From positions 806,001 to 870,000 of the forward strand of contig NC_005363.1 in assembly GCF_000196175.1 (NCBI RefSeq): 64,000 bases of DNA, written 5' to 3'. Shown one piece after another: positions 45,960 through 54,636 of this stretch. Position 1 is the first letter of the stretch. Every line of letters starts with the position of its first letter. Source of the stretch: Bdellovibrio bacteriovorus HD100. Lineage in GTDB: Bacteria; Bdellovibrionota; Bdellovibrionia; Bdellovibrionales; Bdellovibrionaceae. Below the pieces are notes generated by a model, which ran no database searches, had not been told where the DNA came from, and was given only the letters and a program-made list of their open reading frames with translations. The position numbers and the translations under genes were made by a program.

Positions 45960-46790
45960 ATGAATCTGACACCTTTAAAAACGCATAAAACATTCCAGGG
46001 ACTGACGCAGTTCTGGGAGCACGATTCTGCTGTGACTAAAACCAAGATGAAGTTTTCAACCTTCATCCCCGAGGGCAAAGCCAAAGGCTGTGTGATCTGG
46101 CTTTCAGGTCTGACCTGCACCGATGAAAACTTCATCACCAAAGCAGGAGCACAAAAATATCTGGCAGAGCATCAGCTGATGGTGATCTGTCCGGACACTT
46201 CGCCGCGGGGCTTACAGCTTCCCGGGGAACATGACACCTATGACTTCGGCTCTGGCGCGGGCTTTTACGTGGATGCGACAGTGGATGGTTATAAAGACCA
46301 CTACAGGATGTACAGCTATGTGAATGATGAGCTTTATTCTCTGATACAGAAACAGTTTGAAGTGTCTGCTGAGCACATCTCCATCATGGGGCATTCGATG
46401 GGGGGGCATGGTGCTTTGGTTCTGGGGTTGCGCAATCCCGGGAAGTATCGTTCAGTTTCGGCGTTTTCACCGATTGTGAATCCGGCGCAGTGTCCTTGGG
46501 GGCAAAAAGCCTTCACTGGATATCTGGGGAGTGATGCCAGTGTGTGGTCCCAGTACGACGCCACAGAATTGGTAAGTAGTGGTGCCCGCCATCCGGCCAA
46601 AATCCTGATTGATCAGGGAACGCAGGATGAATTCCTGCAAAAAGGCCAACTGCTGACTCAGAACTTTGAAGGTGCCTGCAAAACGGCGGGGCAACCTTAC
46701 GAAGTCAACTACCGAGAACAGTACGATCACAGCTATTACTTCATTGCGACTTTCATCGAAAGTCACATCAAGTTTCACGCAAGTGTGTAA
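45960..46790 (+). CDS. fghA: S-formylglutathione hydrolase
   Basis: 276 residues, esterase-D family. Nucleophile elbow GHSMGGHGALVLGLRNPGKYRSVSAFSPI; other marks are LSGLTCTDENFITKAGAQ, DTSPRGLQLPGE and the late YDHSYYFIATFIESHI carrying the histidine. It hydrolyses S-formylglutathione to formate and glutathione. It starts 16 bases after frmA. Confidence 0.96.
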   Translation: MNLTPLKTHKTFQGLTQFWEHDSAVTKTKMKFSTFIPEGKAKGCVIWLSGLTCTDENFITKAGAQKYLAEHQLMVICPDTSPRGLQLPGEHDTYDFGSGAGFYVDATVDGYKDHYRMYSYVNDELYSLIQKQFEVSAEHISIMGHSMGGHGALVLGLRNPGKYRSVSAFSPIVNPAQCPWGQKAFTGYLGSDASVWSQYDATELVSSGARHPAKILIDQGTQDEFLQKGQLLTQNFEGACKTAGQPYEVNYREQYDHSYYFIATFIESHIKFHASV

Positions 46791-46793
46791 AGC

Positions 46794-46823
46794 AAAGAGG
46801 CCGGTTTCCCGGCCTCTTTTTTA
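46794..46823. terminator. Bidirectional terminator after fghA
   Basis: GAGGCCGG, short loop, CCGGCCTC (46797-46816), with AAA at left and a T-run at right. Confidence 0.92.
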
Positions 46824-46830
46824 ACTGTTT

Positions 46831-47877
46831 TTAGATTTTCCCCATGTCCAGAACGAATCGATAGCGCACGTCGCTTTTTAGAACGCGTTCGTAAGCCACG
46901 TTCACCTGATCAGGTGTGATCAGTTCGATTTCCGGAGTGATATTGTGTTTCGCGCAGAAGTCGAGCATCTCCTGGGTTTCTTTCAAGCCGCCGATCGCAG
47001 ATCCTGCAAAATTTCGACGCATCAAAATCAGCGGGAAGACGTTTACAGACAGAGGCTTGTCGGGAGCTCCCACAGACACCAGCGTCCCATCCAGTTTCAG
47101 TAAACTGAAATAGCGCGCCATTTCAAGATCCGCCGATGAAACCGTGTTGATGATCAGATCAAAGTACATTGCATTGTCCTTGAACGCGTCGGCGTTTTTG
47201 GTCAGCACAAAGCGATCCGCACCCAGCTTTAAAGCGTCATCACGTTTGCTTTCGGAGTGGCTCAGCACGGTGACTTCGGCACCCATGGCCTTGGCCAGTT
47301 TCACACCCATGTGTCCCAGGCCACCCAGTCCCATGATAGCCACTTTTTTGCCGGGACCGGCTTTCCAGTGCGCCAGTGGGGAATACAGCGTGATTCCTGC
47401 GCACAGAAGGGGAGCCGCCTTATCCAAAGGCAAAGAGTCTGGAATGCGCACGACGAAGCTTTCTTTGACAACAATCACGTTCGAATAGCCACCTTGAGTG
47501 ATGCCGGAACCATCACGCTCCATAGATCCGTAAGTCAGGGTCTGACCTTCCATGCAGTACTGTTCCAGATCCTGTTTGCAGTGCGCGCATTCGGCACAGG
47601 AATCCACCAGGCAACCGACGCCGACATGGTCGCCGACCTTGTATTTGGTGACCTTCGGGCCTACCGCGCGGACAACGCCGGCAATTTCGTGACCTGGCAC
47701 CATCGGGAAATGGCCCGGTCCCCATTCATCACGCACCATGTGAATGTCCGAGTGGCAGATGCCGCAGTATTTGATGTCGATAACAACGTCATGATCTTTC
47801 GGGTCGCGACGCTCAAAAGTGTAGGGTTTAAGAGGTGCTTTGGAGGTAGGGGCCGCCATGCCTTTAGCCTGGATCAT
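46831..47877 (-). CDS. Zinc-dependent NAD(P)H alcohol dehydrogenase (YahK/AdhA-like)
   Basis: 348 residues of the cinnamyl-alcohol/aldehyde reductase branch. Catalytic zinc: [17 protein letters not shown] and [12 protein letters not shown]; structural zinc: [20 protein letters not shown]. The cofactor motif [22 protein letters not shown] is followed by [11 protein letters not shown], suggesting NADPH use. Probably an aldehyde reductase. Divergent from the MBL-fold gene; two TTAAG-N5-CTTAA boxes lie in the shared spacer. AAGGAAC ribosome site. Confidence 0.95.
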   Translation of the reverse strand: MIQAKGMAAPTSKAPLKPYTFERRDPKDHDVVIDIKYCGICHSDIHMVRDEWGPGHFPMVPGHEIAGVVRAVGPKVTKYKVGDHVGVGCLVDSCAECAHCKQDLEQYCMEGQTLTYGSMERDGSGITQGGYSNVIVVKESFVVRIPDSLPLDKAAPLLCAGITLYSPLAHWKAGPGKKVAIMGLGGLGHMGVKLAKAMGAEVTVLSHSESKRDDALKLGADRFVLTKNADAFKDNAMYFDLIINTVSSADLEMARYFSLLKLDGTLVSVGAPDKPLSVNVFPLILMRRNFAGSAIGGLKETQEMLDFCAKHNITPEIELITPDQVNVAYERVLKSDVRYRFVLDMGKI

Positions 47878-47965
47878 AGGAGTTCCTTTGTTGAATGTTT
47901 CATGATCAGAACCAATAGTACGGCACCGGCCGTCATTGAAAAACCATCTTCGTCTTTATGTGCTT

Positions 47966-47980
47966 TTAAGAATTACTTAA
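47966..47980. promoter_or_regulatory. TTAAG-N5-CTTAA operator, copy 1
   Basis: A perfect inverted repeat with spacer AATTA. Its inner part fits the LysR box T-N11-A. About 90 bases upstream of the alcohol dehydrogenase start. Confidence 0.6.
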
Positions 47981-48001
47981 CAATTTCTGGCATTTGTATT
48001 G

Positions 48002-48016
48002 TTAAGCAATGCTTAA
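48002..48016. promoter_or_regulatory. TTAAG-N5-CTTAA operator, copy 2
   Basis: Same half-sites as copy 1 with spacer CAATG, centred 36 bases away. Arms CTTAACAAT (47976) and ATTGTTAAG (47998) also pair across the two copies. About 80 bases upstream of the MBL-fold gene. Confidence 0.6.
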
Positions 48017-48097
48017 TAACGCATGAAGAAAGGGTTCATTCTCCTTTATAGTTAAATAGGGCTATGATTTAGTAGATTCAAGACAAGCTGGAGATTT

Positions 48098-49240
48098 ATG
48101 CGTCTTTTAAAAACGGTCCTGATTGTACTGCTGGTTGGTTGTCTGTTGGGTGTGGGAGGAGTTGCGATGGTGGGTTGTTCTTCATTTGGTTCTTTGCCTT
48201 CCGACGAGCAAGTGGCGGCTTACCAAAACTCTCTGAACTATGACAAAGAAAGAAAGGTGTTTGTTAATCGTCGTCCACGTCTGGTGGAAGAAATGCGCAA
48301 GCGCACAATGAATTTTGCCACCACCAAAGAATTCCTGTTCGGTGGGGATGCGGAAAGAATTCCGAGTGAGGCTTTGCCAGAGGTCAGAACTGATTTTGCC
48401 AGATTCAGTCAGGCCGGTGATGACCTGAAGGTCGTCTGGTTTGGTCATTCCAGCGTGCTGATGAAGCTTGATGGCAAGAATGTTTTGATCGATCCGGTGC
48501 TTTCAACATCCACGGGACCCTTCGGTTTTATGATGAAGAGATTCCAAAAGCCGGTGATTGAGCTTTCTGAATTGCCTGAAATTGATGTGATCATCGTTTC
48601 CCATGACCATTGGGATCACTTGGATATGGATTCGATCAAATTCTTTAAGAACAAGTCCACTCGGTTTGTGGTGCCCCTGGGGGTGGCGGCGCATTTGACC
48701 GGATGGGGTATTGAAGCCAGTCGCATTCAGGAATTGGACTGGTGGCAGGGGGTGGAAATTGCCGGCATTAAGTTCACGGCAACTCCTGCCCAGCATTTCT
48801 CCGGGCGGGGCTTTACGAATCAGAACAAATCCCTGTGGGCTTCGTGGGTGATCAAAAGTTCCAAGCACAATGTCTATTTCTGTGCGGACTCTGGCTATGA
48901 CACGCACTTTAAGGACATAGGTGAAAAGATGGGGCCCTTTGATTTGGCCTTTATTGAAAACGGCCAGTACAACGAAAAATGGCGTGAGGTGCACCTGTTG
49001 CCGGATGAATCCATCCAGGCCTTTAAGGATCTGAATGCGAAAAGGTATTTTCCGATTCATTGGGGCATGTTCTCGCTGGCGCTGCATTCCTGGTCTGAAC
49101 CGATTGAGAAGATTTCTGCAGCCACGGCCCGTGAGGGAATTTCGTTGGTAGCGCCGCAGATCGGTGAGGTGGTGACCATCAATGATCAATATGTGACTCA
49201 GACCTGGTGGAAGAAGAACAACAGCGCCAAGGCGGATTAA
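48098..49240 (+). CDS. MBL-fold metallohydrolase (NAPE-PLD/UlaG-like), membrane anchored
   Basis: 380 residues. An N-terminal hydrophobic segment ends at a possible lipobox (MVGC-SS, Cys27). The core has WFGHSSVLMKLDGKNVLIDPVLS and the metal-binding SHDHWDHLDMDSI (HxHxDH), then PAQHFSGRG, FCADSGYDTHF and FPIHWGMFSLALHSW. These match the NAPE-phospholipase-D-like group. It probably hydrolyses phospholipid or another ester in the periplasm. LysR gene follows by 15 bases. Confidence 0.9.
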   Translation: MRLLKTVLIVLLVGCLLGVGGVAMVGCSSFGSLPSDEQVAAYQNSLNYDKERKVFVNRRPRLVEEMRKRTMNFATTKEFLFGGDAERIPSEALPEVRTDFARFSQAGDDLKVVWFGHSSVLMKLDGKNVLIDPVLSTSTGPFGFMMKRFQKPVIELSELPEIDVIIVSHDHWDHLDMDSIKFFKNKSTRFVVPLGVAAHLTGWGIEASRIQELDWWQGVEIAGIKFTATPAQHFSGRGFTNQNKSLWASWVIKSSKHNVYFCADSGYDTHFKDIGEKMGPFDLAFIENGQYNEKWREVHLLPDESIQAFKDLNAKRYFPIHWGMFSLALHSWSEPIEKISAATAREGISLVAPQIGEVVTINDQYVTQTWWKKNNSAKAD

Positions 49241-49255
49241 CCAAAGGAGTCTTCT

Positions 49256-50155
49256 GTGCAAAGTGATCAGCTGGATGGTTTGATAGCGCTTAAACTCGTG
49301 GCCGAAAGAAGAAACTTCACTGCGGCGGCAACAGAGCTGGGTGTTTCCGCTTCGGCGGTCAGTCAGGCAATAAAGCAGCTTGAAGGCCGTTTGGGGGTGG
49401 CGTTGCTCAGTCGCACCACCCGCAGCACCAGTCTGACCGAAGCTGGCGAGCAGTTTTTGGCGCAGGCAGGACCGGCGCTGGATCAGATTCTTTCTGCTCT
49501 GGCCAATGTGGGAACTTATGCGCAAAAGCCTTCGGGGCTTTTGCGCTTGAATATGCCTCGGATGATATATCCTTGGTTCTTGGCGCCCATCATTGCCAGC
49601 TTTCGTAAAAAGTTTCCCGAAGTGGCTGTGGAGTTGTTCTTTGAAGACGCCACTTCAGATGTAATCGGGCAGGGGTTTGATGCGGGTATCAGATTGTCCG
49701 ATGTTTTGGCCAAAGACATGGTGGCGATGAAGTTGGTCGGACCCGTTCGTTTTGTGCCGGTGGCCTCACCGAAGTACTTGAACAAGGCTGGGCGTCCCAA
49801 GCATCCCAAGGACTTGTTGGGTCATGAGTGCATTGTCAGTCGAATTACGCCTGAACGAATTTATGATCGTTGGGAGTTTGAAAACAAAGGAACCGAATTT
49901 CAGGTTCAGGTGAAGCCTGCACTGATATTCAATGACTCAGTTCTGGCTTTGCGTGCCGCCCTTGATGGTTTGGGAATTATGTATGCGGCAGAAGAAGCGG
50001 TCAGTGACCAGCTGTCGTCTGGAAAGCTGGAGCTGGTGTTGAATCAGTACTCAACCACCAGCGCCGGGTTCTATCTTTATTATTCCAAGCGCTCTCAAGT
50101 TCTGCCAAAACTAAGAGCTTTCATCGATCACCTGAAGGCCGAAGGCGTGGTATAG
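49256..50155 (+). CDS. LysR-type regulator
   Basis: 299 residues. Helix-turn-helix LVAERRNFTAAATELGVSASAVSQAIKQLE and an effector-binding domain of the CrgA/AaeR type (PSGLLRLNMPRMIYPWFLAPIIASFRKKFP). GTG start with an AAGGAGT site, co-transcribed with the MBL-fold gene. A likely binder of the paired TTAAG boxes upstream; this link is inference. Confidence 0.93.
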   Translation: MQSDQLDGLIALKLVAERRNFTAAATELGVSASAVSQAIKQLEGRLGVALLSRTTRSTSLTEAGEQFLAQAGPALDQILSALANVGTYAQKPSGLLRLNMPRMIYPWFLAPIIASFRKKFPEVAVELFFEDATSDVIGQGFDAGIRLSDVLAKDMVAMKLVGPVRFVPVASPKYLNKAGRPKHPKDLLGHECIVSRITPERIYDRWEFENKGTEFQVQVKPALIFNDSVLALRAALDGLGIMYAAEEAVSDQLSSGKLELVLNQYSTTSAGFYLYYSKRSQVLPKLRAFIDHLKAEGVV

Positions 50156-50159
50156 CTGC

Positions 50160-50447
50160 TTACCAGCATCGGTGGTGGCAAGTGGACGGAGCGCCTCCTG
50201 CGCTAACACATTCTTCAATGCACTCTTTGATGAAGTCTCTGACCTTGAGGCTTCGCGGAATGTATTTTAAGCTGACATCCTCTGGAGAACAGAAAATGTA
50301 GTCTCCGGCCCATCCGTCACCGGTAGAGCAGATATAGTGATTGCCGTGTTCGTCGCACGCGCCTTCTGTGTAACTACATACATATTTTGCGGCCTGGGCT
50401 GGCAGGGCTGACATTAATAACAGTCCAAATACTAAGACATATTTCAT
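50160..50447 (-). CDS. Small secreted cysteine-rich protein
   Basis: 95 residues with signal peptide (MKYVLVFGLLLMSALPAQA). Eight cysteines in 75 mature residues, ordered VCSYTEGACDEHGNHYICSTG, FCSPED, then CIEECVS and CHHRCW, suggest four disulfides. Function unknown. Stop lies 4 bases from the convergent LysR gene. It is divergent from another LysR gene with an AT-rich spacer. Confidence 0.78.
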   Translation of the reverse strand: MKYVLVFGLLLMSALPAQAAKYVCSYTEGACDEHGNHYICSTGDGWAGDYIFCSPEDVSLKYIPRSLKVRDFIKECIEECVSAGGAPSTCHHRCW

Positions 50448-50536
50448 CGTTATTTCCTTTCCTGGCGGGTTCTGCCGCTAAAGTAGTCATATTTATTATT
50501 GAATAAAAGTTCATTAAAGTTATATATAGTTAACCT

Positions 50537-51406
50537 ATGGATATAGGACGAGTTCGATACTTTCAGGTGTTTGCAGAAACGGGGTCGTTAGTCAGGGCGT
50601 CGGAGGTGTTGCACGTGTCGCAGCCGGCCTTGTCCAAGGCGTTGCGCTTGCTGGAGCAAGAGGTGGGCACAAAGCTGCTGGAGCCCGAAGGGCGGGGATT
50701 GCGCCTGACCCCGGCGGGCCAGCGTTTCAAAGATGAAACAGCGGGCTTATTGGACCAGTGGTTGAAAGTGCCCGAAAATCTGCTTCGTTCCGATTCGGAG
50801 AAAGTTCCCTATCGCCTGGGTTCTTTTGAGGTGTTCACCACTTATTTTCTGAGTCACTTGCTGAAATCGGTCGATCTTGGTCCGCTGGAGCTGCATGAGT
50901 ACCGTCCTGGTCGTCTGGAGCAGGCCATCGCAGAGGGAGTCGTGGATATCGGTATCACCTATGCGCCCATCCCGAAATCCGGGGTGGACTTTACTGAAGT
51001 CACAAAAATTAAAATGGGAATCTTTGGTCTGAAGAAGTTCAAAGGCCTGAATTGGAGTGAGCTTCCGTTTGTTGTGCCGCTGCTTCCGACACAAGGCACG
51101 CCATCCAAAGTACAGGGCTTGGATGGCTGGCCGGATCATGAATTCAATCGCCAGATCCTTTACCGCGTCACCATGATGGAGTCGGCCATGGAGCTATGCC
51201 GGCAGGGGCTGTGTGTGGCCTATCTGCCGGAGTTCGTGGTCAGCTTGCACAACAAAGCACTGCTGCCGGATTACCGTTTGATCGAGCTGGAATCACCGCT
51301 TTCCCAAAAAGAGCGAAAGCAGAGTGTGTTTTTAATTCAGCGAAAAAACAATCCTGAAAGCACACTGTACCGACAGATTGCCAAGAGCCTGCGTAACTTG
51401 GGTTAA
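50537..51406 (+). CDS. LysR-type regulator
   Basis: 289 residues. Helix-turn-helix YFQVFAETGSLVRASEVLHVSQPALSKALRLLEQEVG, then an effector domain (PYRLGSFEVFTTYFLSHLLK; VVDIGITYAPIPKSGVDFTEV). No obvious ribosome site; the TATATATAG-rich spacer likely holds the promoter. Target unknown: candidates are the divergent cysteine-rich protein gene or the convergent peroxidase. Confidence 0.93.
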   Translation: MDIGRVRYFQVFAETGSLVRASEVLHVSQPALSKALRLLEQEVGTKLLEPEGRGLRLTPAGQRFKDETAGLLDQWLKVPENLLRSDSEKVPYRLGSFEVFTTYFLSHLLKSVDLGPLELHEYRPGRLEQAIAEGVVDIGITYAPIPKSGVDFTEVTKIKMGIFGLKKFKGLNWSELPFVVPLLPTQGTPSKVQGLDGWPDHEFNRQILYRVTMMESAMELCRQGLCVAYLPEFVVSLHNKALLPDYRLIELESPLSQKERKQSVFLIQRKNNPESTLYRQIAKSLRNLG

Positions 51407-51410
51407 GGGA

Positions 51411-52499
51411 TCACAGTGGCTCTGGTCCTGCGTAGGGCTGTGGCGAAAGCGTCGGAGCAATCCGGAAATCTTTTGGAAGTTCTCCGGTCAGACTCTGCAG
51501 GAAGGCTTTGATCAGGCTGACCTGATCGTCAGTCAGATCCTTATTGAGCTGAAGTTTGCCCATCCAACGAATTGCCGTTTCCAGATCCTTAGCCGAAGCA
51601 TCGTGGAAGTAAGGTGCTGTCTCATTGATATTGCGAAGTGAGGGCACTTTGAAGACATAGAGATCTTCATCCTTCTTGCTGATCTCCTGGCGTCCCTTGT
51701 CCGGAGTTTTGGATTTGGTCACATTCCAGTAGTTCTGAAAGACTCCGAACTTTTGCATGGTTCGGCCACCTATGGCTGTGCCATTGTGGCAGGAGGCGCA
51801 CCCTACAGTTATAAACTCCCTTAGGCCTTTTTTGGCCTGAGCGGAGATGGCCTTGATGTCGCCCTCCAGAAACTGATCAAAAGGCGCCCGGGTGGTCAGT
51901 GACCGCTGATAGATTCCCAGCGCCGCGGCGGCATTCTCAAGCGTCAACGGGGACTTGGAATCCGGGAAGGCCTCTTTAAACAGAGGTTGGTAGCCGGCCA
52001 GCTCGAATCTTTTTAAAGCCTCCTCGACAGAGGAGTTTCCATAGCTTAAGTGGGTGGTGAAAGAACGCAGGGCCTGATCCTCGATGCTTGTTCTGTCATT
52101 GCGCCAATGAACTATCTCCTGGTACTTAAGGTTCAGGATGGATTGAGCGTTGCGTGCGCCTTTGTTGTTATTGAAACCCGCAGACTGCGGCAGTCGGTCC
52201 GTGCTGTAGTACTGAGGTTGATGGCAGCGAACGCAGGTGGTGCTGCCGTCCTTGGAAAGTCTGTAGTCAAAAAAGATCTTTCTGCCCAGTTCGATCTGGG
52301 CACTGGAGACTTTGTCAGGCGCTGCCGTTTTTGCCGGAATGATTCCAAACAGTGCTTTTGCTGTCTTTGCGAGGTCTTTGTCGCTATCAGAAGTCGCTTT
52401 TGAAGCGGTATTTTCCGACATCGCTTGGGTTCCTGAAAAGAGGAGGATCCCGCAAGTCACCACAGACAAAGCCCAGAACCGTTTAAGAGTTGTTTTCAA
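51411..52499 (-). CDS. Di-haem cytochrome c peroxidase (CcpA/MauG family)
   Basis: 362 residues, exported (signal MKTTLKRFWALSVVTCGILLFSGTQA). Two haem-binding motifs, CVRCH and CASCH, at the expected spacing; KIFFDYRLSKDGSTTC and VPSLRNINETAPYFHDA are typical of bacterial cytochrome c peroxidases. It reduces hydrogen peroxide in the periplasm with electrons from a c-type cytochrome. TTG start with a GGGGGTC site. Confidence 0.95.
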   Translation of the reverse strand: MKTTLKRFWALSVVTCGILLFSGTQAMSENTASKATSDSDKDLAKTAKALFGIIPAKTAAPDKVSSAQIELGRKIFFDYRLSKDGSTTCVRCHQPQYYSTDRLPQSAGFNNNKGARNAQSILNLKYQEIVHWRNDRTSIEDQALRSFTTHLSYGNSSVEEALKRFELAGYQPLFKEAFPDSKSPLTLENAAAALGIYQRSLTTRAPFDQFLEGDIKAISAQAKKGLREFITVGCASCHNGTAIGGRTMQKFGVFQNYWNVTKSKTPDKGRQEISKKDEDLYVFKVPSLRNINETAPYFHDASAKDLETAIRWMGKLQLNKDLTDDQVSLIKAFLQSLTGELPKDFRIAPTLSPQPYAGPEPL

Positions 52500-52510
52500 G
52501 AGACCCCCTT

Positions 52511-53812
52511 TTATGCATTGATATTAGCTGTTTCAATCTGTTCCCAGTATTCACGCAGATCCAACTCGACTTCAAGTTTTCTCAGTGCAGCGAAGACACC
52601 CCCAAGCTTGCGATGCAAAAAGATCAGCTTATGAGGTGGGGGAGAATACTTGAGACTTTGCACCAGCTGCCGGGAGAGCCGGGCATTTTCCTTAACAAAC
52701 TTGTCGTTCTTAAAGTCGAACTTTCTGCCATTGGCATTTTGAAAGAACGGGCTCATGCCAAGTTTCAAAAGTTCGACGAACACCATTTTGGCATCTTCAG
52801 ACTCGCGTGAGTCCAGCAGTCCAAATTCGATGGCTGTCGTCACGATCTTTTCCGGCGAGGTGCTGCGGATAGAGCGAAGAAGCTCAATATAGTTCTTTCT
52901 AAACTCTGGAGGATAGTGCCGGGAGGCGCCGAAGTCCAGAGCGACAATTTCCAGCTCGGGAGCCTCGCGGATCAGGAAATTTCCAGGATTGGGGTCGGTT
53001 TGTACGAAGCCCCACACAAAAAACTCCATGACATAAAGTTCTAACATGGACTTGGCGATGAGCTCGCGTTTTTCCACGGGGGGACGGGTGTCGATCCATT
53101 CCTTGAGTGTCAATCCATGTTCGTAGGTCAGACACAAAACTTTGTTGGTGCTGAGGCGATTCAGTGGCTTTGGTGTCTTGATTCGGGCGTGTTTCCAGTC
53201 GTGAGAGTCAAAGAGCTCTGTAAAATTTGAAAGGGCCTTGGCTTCGTTAAGATAGTTTACTTCCTGTCGCAAGACCTCTTCAATTTCCGCAAACAGAGAG
53301 TCCAGATTCATGCTTCTGCCAGTCAGCAGGCACAGCGTGGACATAAGTCGTTTTAAGGCTTTGATGTCATTTTCGATGGATTGTTCCAAATGAGGATACT
53401 GCGCTTTGATGACGATGGGCTTGTTTGCCACTGTGGCTTTATAGACCTGTCCCATGCTGGCGGCTGCAAAAGGTTTATAATTTATGTTTTGCAGTTCTAG
53501 AAGCTGATCGTGATTCAGTTCGGCTTTAAGCACCTGGGCAAGGTCAAGTTCAGGACTGTCAAAGGCCTGATTTTGCAGTTGCGACAGGATTTGGATAGCT
53601 TCCGGAGGGAAGTAGTCGTCCAGATCCAAGCTTAAAAGCTGACCGGCCTTCATGGCAGCTCCACGCAGGTTCCCCAGGCTTTCGGTAAGAATTTTGGCCT
53701 GCTCGATTCTGGATTGAATGTCGCCGGAGGTGAGCTCTTTAAAGCCGATCTTTGTTGCCATTTTTGTAAGCTCAAGCGTTCGTTTCAACCGACTGCTAAA
53801 GATAGATCCCAT
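52511..53812 (-). CDS. ABC1/UbiB-family atypical protein kinase
   Basis: 433 residues. ABC1 marks: the KxGQ motif in GAAMKAGQLLSLDLDDYFPPE, the alanine-rich nucleotide loop AAASMGQVYKA, the Lys in KPIVIKAQYP, the Glu in EVNYLNEAKAL, and the catalytic region QTDPNPGNFLI with VALDFGASRHYP. UbiB-like proteins support quinone synthesis or lipid homeostasis through ATPase activity. The ATG at 53812 with AGGAG 8 bases ahead is chosen; the frame continues to 53914 across the promoter/operator. It is divergent from the DCC gene, with an operator between. Confidence 0.9.
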   Translation of the reverse strand: MGSIFSSRLKRTLELTKMATKIGFKELTSGDIQSRIEQAKILTESLGNLRGAAMKAGQLLSLDLDDYFPPEAIQILSQLQNQAFDSPELDLAQVLKAELNHDQLLELQNINYKPFAAASMGQVYKATVANKPIVIKAQYPHLEQSIENDIKALKRLMSTLCLLTGRSMNLDSLFAEIEEVLRQEVNYLNEAKALSNFTELFDSHDWKHARIKTPKPLNRLSTNKVLCLTYEHGLTLKEWIDTRPPVEKRELIAKSMLELYVMEFFVWGFVQTDPNPGNFLIREAPELEIVALDFGASRHYPPEFRKNYIELLRSIRSTSPEKIVTTAIEFGLLDSRESEDAKMVFVELLKLGMSPFFQNANGRKFDFKNDKFVKENARLSRQLVQSLKYSPPPHKLIFLHRKLGGVFAALRKLEVELDLREYWEQIETANINA

Positions 53813-53845
53813 TGCAAGCTCTCCTGGGGTGAAGGCTGGAGGATA

Positions 53846-53874
53846 TTGACATTTAATATAGTTCATACTACTAT
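53846..53874 (+). promoter_or_regulatory. Strong sigma70 promoter of the DCC operon, overlapped by operator
   Basis: Perfect TTGACA (53846-53851), 17 bases, TACTAT (53869-53874). The -10 lies inside the palindrome at 53861-53878. Confidence 0.7.
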
Positions 53875-53878
53875 GAAC
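53861..53878. promoter_or_regulatory. Palindromic operator, copy 1 (ABC1 kinase / DCC spacer)
   Basis: GTTCATA-CTAC-TATGAAC, a perfect inverted repeat. It matches the site at 55191-55216 (core GTTCATR-CTAC-YATGAAC, same central CTAC) in front of the GbsR-like regulator gene. A bound repressor would block the -10 of the DCC promoter and probably the divergent kinase promoter (minus-strand TATATT near 53855). Confidence 0.75.
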
Positions 53879-53894
53879 CAAAATGGAGTTCAAG

Positions 53895-54299
53895 ATGGAA
53901 AAGCCAAAAAGCACGTCTCATTCTGGAATCACCGTTTATTATGATGGGCTCTGCCAGCTGTGTTCACGCGAGATAGCTCATTACAGGAAACTGGAGGGGG
54001 CTGAGAATATCGCGTTTGTCGACATCACCTCTTCGGGTTTTGACGCAAATACAGAAGGCCTGGATCCACATAAAATTCATAAGAGTCTTCATGTTCGAGA
54101 TTCTGAAGGTCAGATCTTTACAGGGGTTGAGGCCTTTATTGTGATATGGACTCAGTTAAGAAGTTTGAAAAAGATTGTGCCTTTTGTTTCGTTTGCTCCG
54201 GTAAAAAAGACGCTGGAGGCAGGTTACTTCCTGTTTGCCAAAATCCGGCCTTTGCTGCCAAGGAAGAAATGTTCCGACAGCCCTTATTGCAAGACATAG
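53895..54299 (+). CDS. DCC-family thiol-disulfide oxidoreductase (DUF393)
   Basis: 134 residues. The DxxCxxC signature is YYDGLCQLCSREIAHYR near the N-terminus, followed by the thioredoxin-like pattern IAFVDITSSGFD and EGQIFTGVEAFIVIW. A membrane-near basic tail ends in PRKKCSDSPYCKT. ATG at 53895 chosen for its GGAG site; the ATG at 53883 would be almost leaderless from the predicted promoter. Confidence 0.9.
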   Translation: MEKPKSTSHSGITVYYDGLCQLCSREIAHYRKLEGAENIAFVDITSSGFDANTEGLDPHKIHKSLHVRDSEGQIFTGVEAFIVIWTQLRSLKKIVPFVSFAPVKKTLEAGYFLFAKIRPLLPRKKCSDSPYCKT

Positions 54300-54328
54300 C
54301 CGGTATTAAATAAGTAAGAAAGGGCTGT

Positions 54329-54634
54329 ATGGGAATTTCAAAAGTGCTAAGACAGAAGTTTGCCGGTTTTTCGGAAGAAGATCGCGCCAGACTTGTGCGC
54401 ATGGGCTGGGAGGATCGGACGACTTTTGATGCGATCGCGGTGCAGTTCGGGCTTTCACCAAACGAGTTCGTTCACTTTATGCGAACCGTCCTGTCGGCGA
54501 ATGCTTTTAGTCGCTGGCGACGTCGTGTGTTTGAGCAGGGGCAACTGAAGAACGAAAAAAGACGGGGATTTAAGGTCACCCGTTTTAAGTGCTCAAGGCA
54601 GTCAGTGGACGGAATTACGAAAGGCTGGAAATAG
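54329..54634 (+). CDS. DUF2805/TIGR03643 family small protein
   Basis: 101 residues. FSEEDRARLVRMGWEDRTTFDAIAVQFGLSPNEFVHFMRTVLSANAFSRWRRRV is the family pattern. The fold looks like a small helix-turn-helix DNA-binding domain with a basic tail. AAAGGG site upstream. Same operon as the DCC gene, and its 3' end faces the GbsR-like regulator gene. Confidence 0.85.
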   Translation: MGISKVLRQKFAGFSEEDRARLVRMGWEDRTTFDAIAVQFGLSPNEFVHFMRTVLSANAFSRWRRRVFEQGQLKNEKRRGFKVTRFKCSRQSVDGITKGWK

Positions 54635-54636
54635 TC

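Noticed and set aside
48503-49525. 340-residue minus-strand open frame
   Set aside because: Runs antisense across the MBL-fold and LysR genes, both well supported.
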